Positions 9,112-17,918 are shown, counted from the first letter of the stretch. The stretch: 64,000 bases of DNA from Magnetofaba australis IT-1 (GCF_002109495.1 NZ_LVJN01000018.1:248001-312000); one strand, 5' to 3'. The notes: a model not told the origin generated them from the letters alone. Made by a program: numbers and translations.

Positions 9112-11018
9112 GTACAGAGAATCCCAGCAAATCGTCCCGACCCGAGGTGCGTCTGCTGCCCGACGCCCTGGCCAACCAGATCGCCGCCGGCGAGGTAGTG
9201 GAGCGCCCGGCCTCGGTGGTCAAGGAGTTGATCGAGAACAGCCTCGATGCGGGCGCCACGCGCATCGACATCCGCATCGAGGCGGGCGGACGCGAGCTCA
9301 TCGACGTCAGCGACGACGGCTGCGGTATGCCGCCAGATCAAGCGCGCTTGGCGCTGGAGCGCCACGCCACCTCCAAAATTCGTGAAACCGACGATCTGTT
9401 CCGCATCGGCACGTTGGGGTTTCGCGGCGAGGCGCTGCCCTCCATCGCCTCGGTATCGCACTTTGAGCTGGCCACCCAGTCTGATGGCGAGCCCGAAGGG
9501 GTGCGCATCCGCATCAAGGGCGGCGAGGTGGAGGCCCCACAACCGGCGGCCCTGCCGGTGGGAACCCGCATCAGCGTGCGCAACCTGTTCTTCAATACCC
9601 CGGCGCGCTTGAAGTTCCTGCGCGCCGATCGCACCGAATTCGGCCACATCAGCGAACTGGTGCAGCGCTTCGCTATCGCCTGCCCGGAGGTGGCGTTCCG
9701 CCTCACCAATGAAGGGCGCGAGACGCTGCGCTTTCGCGCCGCCAGCAGTCAGGACGCCTATGTCGAGCGGTTGGGCATGGTGTTCGGCAAGGATTTTCTC
9801 GAAAACTGCCTGGAGCTCTCCGGCGGCAACGATGCGGTGCGGGTGATGGGTTGGATTGGACTGCCCACCCTCAATCGCGCCACCTCCAGCGGTATGCATC
9901 AGTTCGTCAATGGGCGCTGGGTGCGCGACAAAGTGGTGGTGAGCGCGGTGCGTCAGGCCTATCGCGACCTGATGCCCAAGGATCGCTTCCCGCTGTTGGC
10001 GCTGTTCATCGAGATGGACCCGGAGGAGGTGGACGTCAATGTGCACCCGGCCAAGGCGGAGGTGCGGTTTCGCCATCAGCAGTCGGTCTATGCGGTGATT
10101 CGCGGCGCCCTGCTGGAGGGGCTGGAGCGCATGGGCGCGCGCGCCTACCAACCGCAGGATCCCGCCGCAGCGCTCTCGGGCGCAGCGACCACCGAGCGGG
10201 TGAGCGCGCAGTTGCCTCCGGCGGTGGTGAAACCGGCGCAGTGGGATGCTCCGGCGCATTACGCGGCGCCCGCGCCGCGCGCGCCTGGCGGCGCGCCGCC
10301 GCGCCAACCCGCCCACGTTCAGGGCGCATTGGATCTGACCACGCCCAATAGCGCCGAATACGCCTCTGACGGCGGTTGGCAGGCGCGCGACGCCCAAGCC
10401 CCATACCGGGTCGAGGCGCAGGCGCAAACGCCGATTTCCGGCCCGTTGGGGCAGGCTCTTGCGCAGATACACCGCACCTACATCCTGACGCAAACCGACG
10501 ATGGGGTGATCCTTATCGATCAGCATGCCGCCCACGAGCGCATCGTCTACGAGAAGCTCAAGGCGGGTTTGGACGCCGGGACGCAACAGACGCAGATGCT
10601 ACTGATGCCGGTGGTGGCGCAGGTGAGCGCCGCCGATGCGGCGGTGATCGATGCGCACCAGCAGACCCTGCGCAAACTCGGCCTGGGGGTGGAGCCCTTT
10701 GGACCCAACGCCTACGCTATTCGTGAAGCGCCAGCGCTGCTGGATCATGGCGATCTGGCCAATCTGCTGGTGGATCTGGTCGCCGAGCTGCAACAGCAGG
10801 GTCAGTCCGACATTCTTACCGAAAAACGCGACGCCATCCTCGCCACCATGGCGTGTCACGCCTCGGTGCGCGCCAACCACCGTCTCACCCTCGACGAGAT
10901 GAACGCCCTGCTGCGGCAGATGGAGCAGGTCGCCTTCACCGGCCAGTGCAATCATGGCCGTCCCACCCATGTTGCGCTCACCAAGGCGGACCTGGAAAAG
11001 CTCTTTCTGCGGCGTTAA
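9108..11018 (+). CDS. mutL: DNA mismatch repair endonuclease MutL
   Basis: The 636-residue protein has the GHKL ATPase N-terminus (LPDALANQIAAGEV, IENSLDAGA, DDGCGM, TSKI, GFRGEAL) and the C-terminal dimerisation/endonuclease domain. The metal-binding motif DQHAAHERIVYE begins at about residue 471, so this is predicted to be a nicking MutL, as in organisms without MutH. GQCNHGRPTH near the end is the usual conserved metal site. An upstream TTG at 9054 is in frame, but ATG 9108 has AAGGGGA 7 bases upstream and overlaps the glycosylase stop as ATGA, so I chose it. Confidence 0.97.
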   Translation: MSTENPSKSSRPEVRLLPDALANQIAAGEVVERPASVVKELIENSLDAGATRIDIRIEAGGRELIDVSDDGCGMPPDQARLALERHATSKIRETDDLFRIGTLGFRGEALPSIASVSHFELATQSDGEPEGVRIRIKGGEVEAPQPAALPVGTRISVRNLFFNTPARLKFLRADRTEFGHISELVQRFAIACPEVAFRLTNEGRETLRFRAASSQDAYVERLGMVFGKDFLENCLELSGGNDAVRVMGWIGLPTLNRATSSGMHQFVNGRWVRDKVVVSAVRQAYRDLMPKDRFPLLALFIEMDPEEVDVNVHPAKAEVRFRHQQSVYAVIRGALLEGLERMGARAYQPQDPAAALSGAATTERVSAQLPPAVVKPAQWDAPAHYAAPAPRAPGGAPPRQPAHVQGALDLTTPNSAEYASDGGWQARDAQAPYRVEAQAQTPISGPLGQALAQIHRTYILTQTDDGVILIDQHAAHERIVYEKLKAGLDAGTQQTQMLLMPVVAQVSAADAAVIDAHQQTLRKLGLGVEPFGPNAYAIREAPALLDHGDLANLLVDLVAELQQQGQSDILTEKRDAILATMACHASVRANHRLTLDEMNALLRQMEQVAFTGQCNHGRPTHVALTKADLEKLFLRR

Positions 11019-11345
11019 TTCCGGTGTATGCCCTTATAAACTGCGTCAAATCACGCATACACTCATAAGTATCATTGATGGGTGATATTTCCACTAAATA
11101 TATCTGTATTTGCAGGTTGATAGTTGTTGCGTGAACAGATGGTATTAATGTAAAAAATGGCTTGGCTCCCTGCGTGGAATGAAGTATTGATGGACCTATT
11201 CAAAAAATAATGTACATCACTCAGGCGTGATAAGGCGGAGCGGCGAAAGCGCCGTTTCTGAGTTTAAAATCTTGTTTGACAGACAAAAATGGCGCCACAG
11301 GGGCGGTCCGGTGTCTGTTGGCGCTCACCCATAAGGAGAAAGCTT
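11019..11345. other. Intergenic region between mutL and the symporter operon
   Basis: The 327 bases are clearly more AT-rich than the flanking genes and hold no convincing gene. A small hairpin CGGCG-AAAG-CGCCG at 11241-11254, followed by TTTCTGAGTTT, could be a weak terminator for mutL or a leader structure. The promoter of the symporter operon must lie here, but I cannot fix it. AAGGAG at about 11334 is the ribosome binding site of the next gene. Confidence 0.6.
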
Positions 11346-11609
11346 ATGAGTCAATCGGGTAGCGGGGAGGAGTACTGGAAGGCCAACGTCAGCTTGATCG
11401 TCAAGCTGTTGGTCATCTGGTTTCTCTGTTCCTATGGTTGCGGCATCATGTTTGCGGATTACCTCAACCAGTTCATGATTCTTGGCGGGTATCCGCTGGG
11501 GTTCTGGTTTGCGCAGCAGGGCTCCATCTATGTGTTCTTGCTCCTGCTCTTCATTTACGCCGTGCGCATGAACGCCCTGGATCGCAAGTTTGGCGTGCGT
11601 GAAGACTAA
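11346..11609 (+). CDS. DUF4212 small membrane subunit of a sodium/solute symporter
   Basis: The 87-residue protein has two predicted membrane helices (about 14-33 and 45-70), with a polar N-terminus and a charged tail. This matches the DUF4212 family, which is found almost always directly upstream of an SSS-family symporter and is called its putative small subunit. ATG 11346 has AAGGAG nearby; a longer in-frame start at 11289 has no support. The large subunit starts 15 bases downstream. Confidence 0.9.
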   Translation: MSQSGSGEEYWKANVSLIVKLLVIWFLCSYGCGIMFADYLNQFMILGGYPLGFWFAQQGSIYVFLLLLFIYAVRMNALDRKFGVRED

Positions 11610-11624
11610 TCATAATCAGAGGGT

Positions 11625-13418
11625 ATGACCATAATGGATCTGCAAACACTGACCTATCTGGTCGTCGGCGCAACGTTTGCGCTGTATATCGGTATTGCCG
11701 TGTGGGCCCGCGCGGGCAGCACCGGCGAGTTTTATGTGGCGGGCGGCGGCGTTCACCCCATCGCCAACGGTATGGCCACCGGCGCCGACTGGATGTCCGC
11801 GGCCTCGTTTATCTCCATGGCGGGTTTGATCGCCTTTAACGGCTACGGCGCTTCGGTCTTCCTCATGGGTTGGACCGGCGGCTACGTGCTGTTGGCCATG
11901 CTGTTGGCGCCGTATCTGCGCAAATTCGGCAAGTTCACCGTGCCCGAATTCATCGGCGACCGCTTCTACAGCCAAACCGCCCGCATCGTGGCGGTGGTGT
12001 GCTTGATTCTGGCCTCCATCACCTACGTGATCGGTCAGATGAAGGGCATCGGCGTGGCTTTCTCGCGCTTCCTGGAGACCAGCTATGAAGCGGGTCTGTA
12101 CACCGGTATGGGCATCGTGCTGGTCTACGCCGTGCTCGGCGGCATGAAGGGCATCACCTACACCCAGATCGCCCAGTACTGCGTGCTGATCTTCGCCTAC
12201 ACCGTGCCCGCCGTGTTCATCTCCATGAACATCACCGGCAACCCCATCCCGCAGCTGGGTCTGGGCGACATGGTGACCGGCACCGACATGTCCATGCTGG
12301 CCAAACTGGACGCCGTGGTCACCGACCTCGGATTCCACGCCTACTCCACACAGGAGATGGGCGGCAAGCTGAACATGTTCGTCTACACCCTGTCGCTGAT
12401 GATCGGCACCGCCGGTCTGCCCCACGTGATCATCCGCTTCTTCACCGTGCCTCGCGTGCGGGACGCCCGCTCTTCGGCGGGTTGGGCGCTGGTCTTCATT
12501 GCGCTGCTCTACACCACTGCTCCGGCTGTGGCCGCCATGGCGCGTTACAACCTGATGGACACCATCCAGACCGGTCCCGTGGGTCAAGTGGAGTCCAACC
12601 TGAAGTATGAAGATCGTCCCGAGTGGTTCAAGAAGTGGGAAACCACTGGTCTGCTGAAGTTTGAAGACAAGAACAACGACGGTCGCATCCAGTACTACAA
12701 CGACAAGAACAAAGAGTTTGCCGCCAAGGCCGAGAGTGAGTGGGGCTGGAAAGGCAACGAGATGGTCAAAGTTGACCGCGACATCATGGTGCTGGCCAAC
12801 CCCGAGATCGCCAAGCTGCCCAACTGGGTGATCGCCCTGGTGGCCGCTGGTGGTCTGGCTGCGGCGCTCTCCACCGCCGCCGGTCTGCTGCTGGCGATCT
12901 CCTCGTCCATCTCCCACGACCTGCTCAAAGGCGTGTTCGCCCCCAACATCTCTGAGAAGTCGGAGCTGATGGCCGGTCGCGTCTCCATGGTTGGCGCTGT
13001 GCTGCTGGCCGGTTACTTCGGTCTGCATCCCCCGGGATTCGCCGCCGGCACCGTGGCCATCGCCTTCGGTCTGGCCGCGTCGTCGATCTTCCCGGTGCTG
13101 ATGATGGGCATCTTCAACAAGCGCATGAACCGTGCTGGCGCTATCGCGGGTATGATCGCGGGCATCGGCGTGACCATGCTCTACGTGTTCCAGCACAAGG
13201 GGATCTTCTTCATCCCCGGCACCGCCTTCCTGGGCGACATGAAGCCGAGCTGGTTCTTCGGCATCTCCCCCAACGCCTTTGGCGCTGTGGGCGCGGTGGT
13301 GAACTTCGCGGTGGCGATCATCGTCTCCAAGATGACCACTGAGCCGCCGCAAGAGATCCAGGATCTGGTGGAGCACATCCGCATTCCTCAAGGCGCTGGC
13401 GCGGCCACTGGCCACTAA
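11625..13418 (+). CDS. Sodium:solute symporter family transporter (VC_2705/ActP-like)
   Basis: This polytopic inner-membrane protein of about 597 residues has the SSS-family core, including GADWMSAASFISMAG and the later small-residue-rich helices GGLAAALSTAAGLLLAISSS. It likely imports a small organic anion such as acetate with sodium, as ActP-type members do; the substrate is not readable. A hydrophilic insertion of about 70 residues (about 325-395) contains an EF-hand-like loop, D348-K-N-N-D-G-R-I. ATG 11634 is an alternative start. A strong terminator follows, so the operon is DUF4212 plus symporter. Confidence 0.93.
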   Translation: MTIMDLQTLTYLVVGATFALYIGIAVWARAGSTGEFYVAGGGVHPIANGMATGADWMSAASFISMAGLIAFNGYGASVFLMGWTGGYVLLAMLLAPYLRKFGKFTVPEFIGDRFYSQTARIVAVVCLILASITYVIGQMKGIGVAFSRFLETSYEAGLYTGMGIVLVYAVLGGMKGITYTQIAQYCVLIFAYTVPAVFISMNITGNPIPQLGLGDMVTGTDMSMLAKLDAVVTDLGFHAYSTQEMGGKLNMFVYTLSLMIGTAGLPHVIIRFFTVPRVRDARSSAGWALVFIALLYTTAPAVAAMARYNLMDTIQTGPVGQVESNLKYEDRPEWFKKWETTGLLKFEDKNNDGRIQYYNDKNKEFAAKAESEWGWKGNEMVKVDRDIMVLANPEIAKLPNWVIALVAAGGLAAALSTAAGLLLAISSSISHDLLKGVFAPNISEKSELMAGRVSMVGAVLLAGYFGLHPPGFAAGTVAIAFGLAASSIFPVLMMGIFNKRMNRAGAIAGMIAGIGVTMLYVFQHKGIFFIPGTAFLGDMKPSWFFGISPNAFGAVGAVVNFAVAIIVSKMTTEPPQEIQDLVEHIRIPQGAGAATGH

Positions 13419-13467
13419 GGCGACCTGAAGAGCTGTACAGCATGTGGCCATAATCCCATGCAACTCG

Positions 13468-13496
13468 GGCGGGCGCCATTGGCGCCCGCCTTTTTT
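13468..13496 (+). terminator. Intrinsic terminator of the symporter operon
   Basis: A perfect 10-bp stem, GGCGGGCGCC (13468-13477) with GGCGCCCGCC (13481-13490) around an ATT loop, is followed directly by six T residues (13491-13496). It lies 50 bases after the symporter stop. Confidence 0.93.
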
Positions 13497-13511
13497 ATGC
13501 AAGGACCTGTT

Positions 13512-13635
13512 AACGCTTTCCGTCTTATTGCCCCTGGCGTCGTTGAAATCCGATTCGAAATGCTCACGTACTGTCTGTACGCTCCGCTTTCTCATCGAAT
13601 TTCGCCGAGCCAGAAACGGAAATCCGCATAGCGTT
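13512..13635. repeat. Large imperfect inverted repeat upstream of the CBS/DUF294 gene
   Basis: Nested arms pair across about 124 bases. AACGC-TTTCCGT (13512-13523) pairs with ACGGAAA and GCGTT (13616-13635), CTGGC (13534) with GCCAG (13609), and GAAATCCGAT (13545) with ATCGAATTTC (13594, one mismatch). GTAC-TGTCT-GTAC is at the centre. It fills the space between the terminator and the next gene. It could be a structured leader or an inserted palindromic repeat; the open frame crossing it is not credible as a gene. Confidence 0.6.
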
Positions 13636-13686
13636 GCCAGGCCCTTACCAAGCGATTTGCCAAACGTCTGATTGATGGAGCCGCAG

Positions 13687-15561
13687 ATGGACGTAGAGCT
13701 GTTAGAGATTCGTGATTTCCTATTGGGCCTGCACCCATTCGATCTATTGCCCGCCAATGAACTGGATAACCTGCCCGCCAAACTGGAGGCGACCTATGTG
13801 CGTCGCGATGCGGAGGTGTTGAAGCCGGGCGGCGAGAACCATTTTTTATATATTATCCGCTCCGGCGCGGTGGAGACCCACGGCGCCAGTGATGAACTGC
13901 TGGCGCGCATGGGGGTGGGCGAAGTGTTCGGCGTGCGCGCCATCATGGCGGGCGGGCGCATCGTCAATCGCTCGGCGGCCATTGAGGATACGCTGCTCTA
14001 TCGCATGCCGCGCGAGGAGTTTGAGCGACTGTGTGGCGAGTATCAACAGTTTCGCTACTTCTTCGACCCCCTGGGCGCGCAGCGTTTGCGTGAGGCCAAG
14101 GCCGCGCGGGAGGATCAAAACGACGACGCCGTGGGGCGCATGGGCATGCCGGTGCAGAGCATGCTCAAGCGCAAAGTGGTGGCTATCGCGCCCAATGCCA
14201 GCATCACCGAAGCCGCCCAGTTGATGAGTGAAGAGCGGGTCTCCTGTCTCATCGTGCAGCAGGCCGATGGCCGTCTGGAGGGGATCCTCACCGACCGCGA
14301 TCTGCGTTCGCGGGTGTTGGCCAAAGGTCTTACAGGCGATCAGATTGTGGGCGACATTATGACCCGCGATCCGGTGGGGTTGGCGCTGGAGAGCACGCTG
14401 TCGGACGCGCAGTTGGCGATGATGCGCCACAATGTGCACCATCTGCCGGTGGTGAGCGAAGAGAACCACTGCGTGGGGGTGGTGACCGCCAGCACCCTGA
14501 CTTTGACGCAACCAGCCTCTGCGGTGCACTTGATCGGCGAGTTGCGCAAAAGCAATGGTCCCGAAGAGATGGCGGCGGCCATGAACAAATTGCCGGAAGT
14601 GCTGGTGAATCTGGTCAATATGGGCGCCGCCAGCAGTCTGGTGGGCAAGATGATTACGGCGGTCTCCGACTCGGTGGCGGTGCGTCTGATCGAGTTGGCG
14701 CAGGAGCGCCTTGGACCCAGTCCGATTCCGTTCTGCTGGGTGGTGGGCGGCTCCCAGGCGCGCCATGAGCAGACCGGCGTATCGGACCAGGATAACGCTC
14801 TGTTGCTGGATGACGCCTACGATCCAGAGCGTCATGGCGAGTACTTTGAAAATCTCGCGATCTACATGCGCGATGGTCTGGAGGCGTGCGGCTACTACCT
14901 CTGCCCCGGCGACATGATGGCCACCAATCCCGAGTGGCGGCAGACCCTCTCCAAATGGAAAGAGTACTTCACCCATTGGATCGATGAGCCGGATCGCAAA
15001 GCGTTGATGCTCACCAGCGTCTGGTTCGATCTGCGCATGGTGTGGGGCGAGGCGACGCTGTTCGCCAAACTGCGTGAACATATCGTGGCCAAGTCCAAGG
15101 GCAACAATCTGTTCCTGGCCTATATGGCCTCCAACGCGTTGACCCATACGCCGCCATTGGGCTTCTTCAAGAACTTCGTGCTGATCAACAAGGGCGAGCA
15201 CAAAGACACGCTGGATCTCAAACATAATGGCGTGGTCCCCATTGTGGATCTGGCGCGGGTGGCGGCGTTGGCGTCGGGCTCGGAGTCGGTTAACACCATG
15301 GAGCGTCTGGCCAGCTCCAAAGAGGCGGGGGTGATCAGCACCAATGGCGTGGAGGATCTGCGCGACGCCATGGAGTTCATCAATGATGTGCGTCTACGGC
15401 ATCAGGCGCGTAGCATTCAACACGGCGCTGCGGCGGATAACTATATTCCGCCCGATGAGCTCTCCCACTTTGAGCGCAATCACCTCAAAGACGCATTTTC
15501 GGTGGTCAAGACCATCCAGAGCGCCATTGGCAATCGCTTCCAGGTGGGGCGCTTTGCATGA
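13687..15561 (+). CDS. cNMP-binding / CBS-pair / DUF294 nucleotidyltransferase-like regulator
   Basis: This protein of about 624 residues has a cyclic-nucleotide-binding-like domain (about 15-125), two CBS motifs (about 155-280), a DUF294 nucleotidyltransferase fold with GSQARHEQTGVSDQDN (the GS...DxD signature is intact) and a helical C-terminal DUF294_C domain. It resembles PII uridylyltransferase-like signalling enzymes, but the target is unknown. Homologues are often next to DUF4212/SSS symporters and a DEDDh exonuclease, exactly as here, so a role in controlling the transporter is plausible. GATGGAG lies 6 bases before ATG 13687; TTG 13672 and ATG 13675 are less well supported. Confidence 0.9.
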   Translation: MDVELLEIRDFLLGLHPFDLLPANELDNLPAKLEATYVRRDAEVLKPGGENHFLYIIRSGAVETHGASDELLARMGVGEVFGVRAIMAGGRIVNRSAAIEDTLLYRMPREEFERLCGEYQQFRYFFDPLGAQRLREAKAAREDQNDDAVGRMGMPVQSMLKRKVVAIAPNASITEAAQLMSEERVSCLIVQQADGRLEGILTDRDLRSRVLAKGLTGDQIVGDIMTRDPVGLALESTLSDAQLAMMRHNVHHLPVVSEENHCVGVVTASTLTLTQPASAVHLIGELRKSNGPEEMAAAMNKLPEVLVNLVNMGAASSLVGKMITAVSDSVAVRLIELAQERLGPSPIPFCWVVGGSQARHEQTGVSDQDNALLLDDAYDPERHGEYFENLAIYMRDGLEACGYYLCPGDMMATNPEWRQTLSKWKEYFTHWIDEPDRKALMLTSVWFDLRMVWGEATLFAKLREHIVAKSKGNNLFLAYMASNALTHTPPLGFFKNFVLINKGEHKDTLDLKHNGVVPIVDLARVAALASGSESVNTMERLASSKEAGVISTNGVEDLRDAMEFINDVRLRHQARSIQHGAAADNYIPPDELSHFERNHLKDAFSVVKTIQSAIGNRFQVGRFA

Positions 15562-15601
15562 CGGATTTGTTGCGCGTTGAAATCAGCAGGCAGGGGGGCG
15601 G

Positions 15602-16303
15602 ATGACCGGATTGTGGAATCGCTTGTTCGGCTTGGAGTCCAAGCGCTTACGTGCGCTCTCGCGGGTCAGTGATGGACCCATGCGTCGTTTCCTGGAGACG
15701 CCGCTGCCGGACATTCACGCCGACTACCGGCAGGCCGATTATGTGGCCATCGATCTGGAAACCACCGGTCTGGATCCCAAGCGCAACCAGATCGTGAGCT
15801 TTGGCTGGGTGCAGATGAACGCCGAGCGCGTGGCGTTGGAGAGTCATGCCCACCATGTGGTCAATGTGGTGGGGGATCTGCCGCCGGAGTCGGTGGTGAT
15901 CCATGGGGTCACCGACGATATGGCGCAGTCCGCCGAGCCGTTGGAAGAGATTCTACCACTGGCGTTGGAGGCGTTGGCCGGGCGCGTGATGATCGCCCAC
16001 TACGCCAATATTGAGATCCACTTCATCAGCGCCATTTGCGAAAAGCTCTATGGCGCGCCGCTGGTGATGCCGGTGGTGGATACGCTGTTCATTGAGCAGC
16101 GCCGCCTGCACAACAGCAGCCTGACCACCGGCGTCGGCGCGTTACGTCTGGCGGCGTGCCGGGAGCGCTATAATCTGCCGCGTTATCGCGCCCACAACGC
16201 CATGATCGACGCGCTGGCGTGCGGCGAGCTGTTCCTGGCGCAGATGGCGCACAAACAGGGGCTCAAACCCCATGATATTCCCTTGAAGTCACTGCTGCGC
16301 TAA
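15602..16303 (+). CDS. DEDDh-type 3'-5' exonuclease (DnaQ/epsilon-like)
   Basis: The 233-residue protein carries the exonuclease I motif AIDLETTGLDP, a second motif in HGVTDDM...AHYANIEIHF, and the third motif AHNAMIDALA. In motif II the usual HNAxFD aspartate position holds glutamate (ANIE), a conservative change that may reduce activity. It lies 40 bases after the DUF294 gene in the same direction. The pair is a recurring neighbourhood in proteobacteria, so it is probably an accessory nuclease tied to nucleotide signalling rather than the replicative proofreader. Confidence 0.9.
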   Translation: MTGLWNRLFGLESKRLRALSRVSDGPMRRFLETPLPDIHADYRQADYVAIDLETTGLDPKRNQIVSFGWVQMNAERVALESHAHHVVNVVGDLPPESVVIHGVTDDMAQSAEPLEEILPLALEALAGRVMIAHYANIEIHFISAICEKLYGAPLVMPVVDTLFIEQRRLHNSSLTTGVGALRLAACRERYNLPRYRAHNAMIDALACGELFLAQMAHKQGLKPHDIPLKSLLR

Positions 16304-16328
16304 GAGTCTGCGCACTGCGCACAGCGAA

Positions 16329-16588
16329 TAGTCCCCGCAATCCGGAATTGTACCGAGTGAAAAATGTTTACGTGACACTGATTGATCTTGCGCTGACTAC
16401 TGGCCGCCGACTGGTCGGCGGCGGGGTCTGGGGGCCGCGCCCCCAGCGGGTGTCGGCAGCGCCCACGATTCGGCAGGACTGCCGAATCGGACTCGCAAAG
16501 CGAGCCTGAAGGGTGAGGGCCATGGATGGCCCGAATCACGGTTTAGTTGTTGATCTTGGGAGCTCGAGGGCGTAGCCCTCGATATCTT
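16329..16588 (+). repeat. Modular hairpin-chain repeat, copy A
   Basis: This 260-base non-coding element is built from consecutive short hairpins: GCCGCCGAC-TG-GTCGGCGGC; CTGGGGG-ccgcg-CCCCCAG; GATTCGGCA-GGAC-TGCCGAATC (from 16477); ACTCGC-aaa-GCGAG; GGGCCAT-GG-ATGGCCC; TCGAGGGC-GTA-GCCCTCGA. It is followed 309 bases downstream by copy B in the same order and direction. Most of the spacers between hairpins are conserved as well. Open frames across it on either strand are products of the repeat, not genes. Confidence 0.9.
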
Positions 16589-16637
16589 TCATGACCAATA
16601 CCCAAGCTGTCCGATTCTGATTTCAACTGACAATATA

Positions 16638-16903
16638 TAGTCACCGCAATTCAGAATTGCACAGGCTCCTCAATGTTTGTGTGACACAGGTAAAGCTTGC
16701 GCTGACTATTGGCCTTCGGCTGGCCGGAGGCGGGATTCTTAAGGGTCTGTGACCCTTAAGCGGGTGTGGGCGGAGCCCACGATTTGGCAGGAATGCCAAA
16801 TCGGACTCGCGCAGCGAGCCCGAAGGGTGAGGACCAGGGATGGTCCGAATCACGGTGTAGCTGTTGATCTTGGGAGCTCGAGGGCGGAGCCCTCGATATC
16901 TTC
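16638..16903 (+). repeat. Modular hairpin-chain repeat, copy B
   Basis: This second, direct tandem copy keeps the same module order as copy A, with paired changes that preserve every stem. Examples are CTTAAGGGTC...GACCCTTAAG in place of the GC-rich stem, GTGGGC-GGA-GCCCAC, GATTTGGCA-GGAA-TGCCAAATC (from 16781; C-G changed to T-A on both arms), GGACCA-GGGA-TGGTCC, and TCGAGGGC-GGA-GCCCTCGA. The pattern indicates that pairing itself has been maintained. Confidence 0.9.
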
Positions 16904-16965
16904 TCGCTTCAAATGTCTCATTCTCTTCTGCGGCGACTATATATGGCGCTGCAAACGCCGGAATG

Positions 16966-17000
16966 CAAAACAGCGCGCCCAATGTGGGCGCGCTGTTTTG
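16966..17000 (-). terminator. Intrinsic terminator of the minus-strand gene at 17025-17828
   Basis: A perfect 16-bp inverted repeat (CAAAACAGCGCGCCCA, loop ATG, and its complement) lies 24 bases beyond the stop of the minus-strand gene. Read on the minus strand, the GC-rich stem ends in TTTTG. On the plus strand it also ends in TTTTG, so it may work in both directions and shield the hairpin repeats. Confidence 0.85.
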
Positions 17001-17024
17001 TTTAGCGCTGTGTCAGGAGCGGAT

Positions 17025-17828
17025 TTAACGACCGCCAAACAGATAGGCAAGGCTGCGCGCGTGGTTGGCGGGCCCGCTGAGGCTGGTTTTGACTTCGCCG
17101 GACCAGTTGTTGGGCACGTGATCGATGCTGGCTGCAAACAGGCGCTTTTCACCTGGTTTGAGCGGGCGGGTGACATCACCAAACACACCGCCAGAGACCG
17201 CCAGAGGGTTGACCCGACGCACCAGCACCACTTCGCCTTTGCGATTGTAGAACTCAACATCCACCGAGGCGTTTTCAATGGGTTTGTCGCTGTGGTTGTT
17301 GATGTCGCTAAGCACGCGGCGCGTGTTGGGCGGGCAGACAGGGAAGTAGTTGTCATTCACCCCCACCCGGGCGGCGCCCAATGAGACCTTTTGGCCTGGC
17401 TGGGGCGCGGGACCTGCTTTCTGCATGGCGCTCATGCCGCCGCGACCTTGTTGTTTCGTGCTTGCTACGGCTTTGTCTTGGGCGCGCGGCTGGCGCTGCT
17501 TGGCGTTGGCGGGCAGGGGGGCAGCGTTTTTCCCCGCCTTTTTCGTGCTGGCGGGCTTCTCTTCACCTGCTTGGGCGGATGTGTTGCTCATGCCGCCCTT
17601 GCCCTGCTTTTCACCCAAATCACCGTCCATCTGCTTGGGCGCGACTTCGCGGCGCGCGAAGATTTCACGTGAGGAGAGGACACCCGTAGCGTCCAGCACC
17701 GCCAACAGGACAGTAACGCCCAAAATGCCCAGCAGCGCGATCATGTGAGACTTGTTGACGCCGAGGAGTTTGCGCCGACGCGCAACGCTCTCCTCTTCAT
17801 CATCCAGGTCGTATTCTTCATCGCTCAT
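17025..17828 (-). CDS. Membrane-anchored hypothetical protein with DUF3426-like C-terminal domain
   Basis: The 267-residue protein begins with an acidic stretch and a single membrane helix (about 28-46), followed by a low-complexity linker rich in A, K, Q, G and P (about 60-150). A globular C-terminal domain follows (about 155-255; CPPNTRRVLSDINNHS, FGDVTRPLKPGEKRLF). The C-terminal part resembles the FxLYD/DUF3426 beta-sandwich that describes differences between residual and modified pairs of envelope proteins, but the match is by eye only. The topology suggests an inner-membrane anchor with a periplasmic domain. Function unknown. Confidence 0.8.
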   Translation of the reverse strand: MSDEEYDLDDEEESVARRRKLLGVNKSHMIALLGILGVTVLLAVLDATGVLSSREIFARREVAPKQMDGDLGEKQGKGGMSNTSAQAGEEKPASTKKAGKNAAPLPANAKQRQPRAQDKAVASTKQQGRGGMSAMQKAGPAPQPGQKVSLGAARVGVNDNYFPVCPPNTRRVLSDINNHSDKPIENASVDVEFYNRKGEVVLVRRVNPLAVSGGVFGDVTRPLKPGEKRLFAASIDHVPNNWSGEVKTSLSGPANHARSLAYLFGGR

Positions 17829-17918
17829 GGGAGTTCCAATCCTGATCAGTATGCGGCGTTCTTTTCATTTATCGGGAAAATCCTGCGCAACTTGATGGTT
17901 TTTCCCAACGCTCAAGCT

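Noticed and set aside
11162-11178. Possible sigma-54 promoter (TGGCTTGGCTCCCTGCG)
   Set aside because: The spacing between GG and GC is one base too long for a functional -24/-12 element.
16300-16982. Two minus-strand open frames (16300-16539 and 16641-16982) and one plus-strand frame (from 16749) across the hairpin repeats
   Set aside because: They are similar to each other only because the non-coding repeat is duplicated. They show no family similarity and cross palindromes and a terminator.
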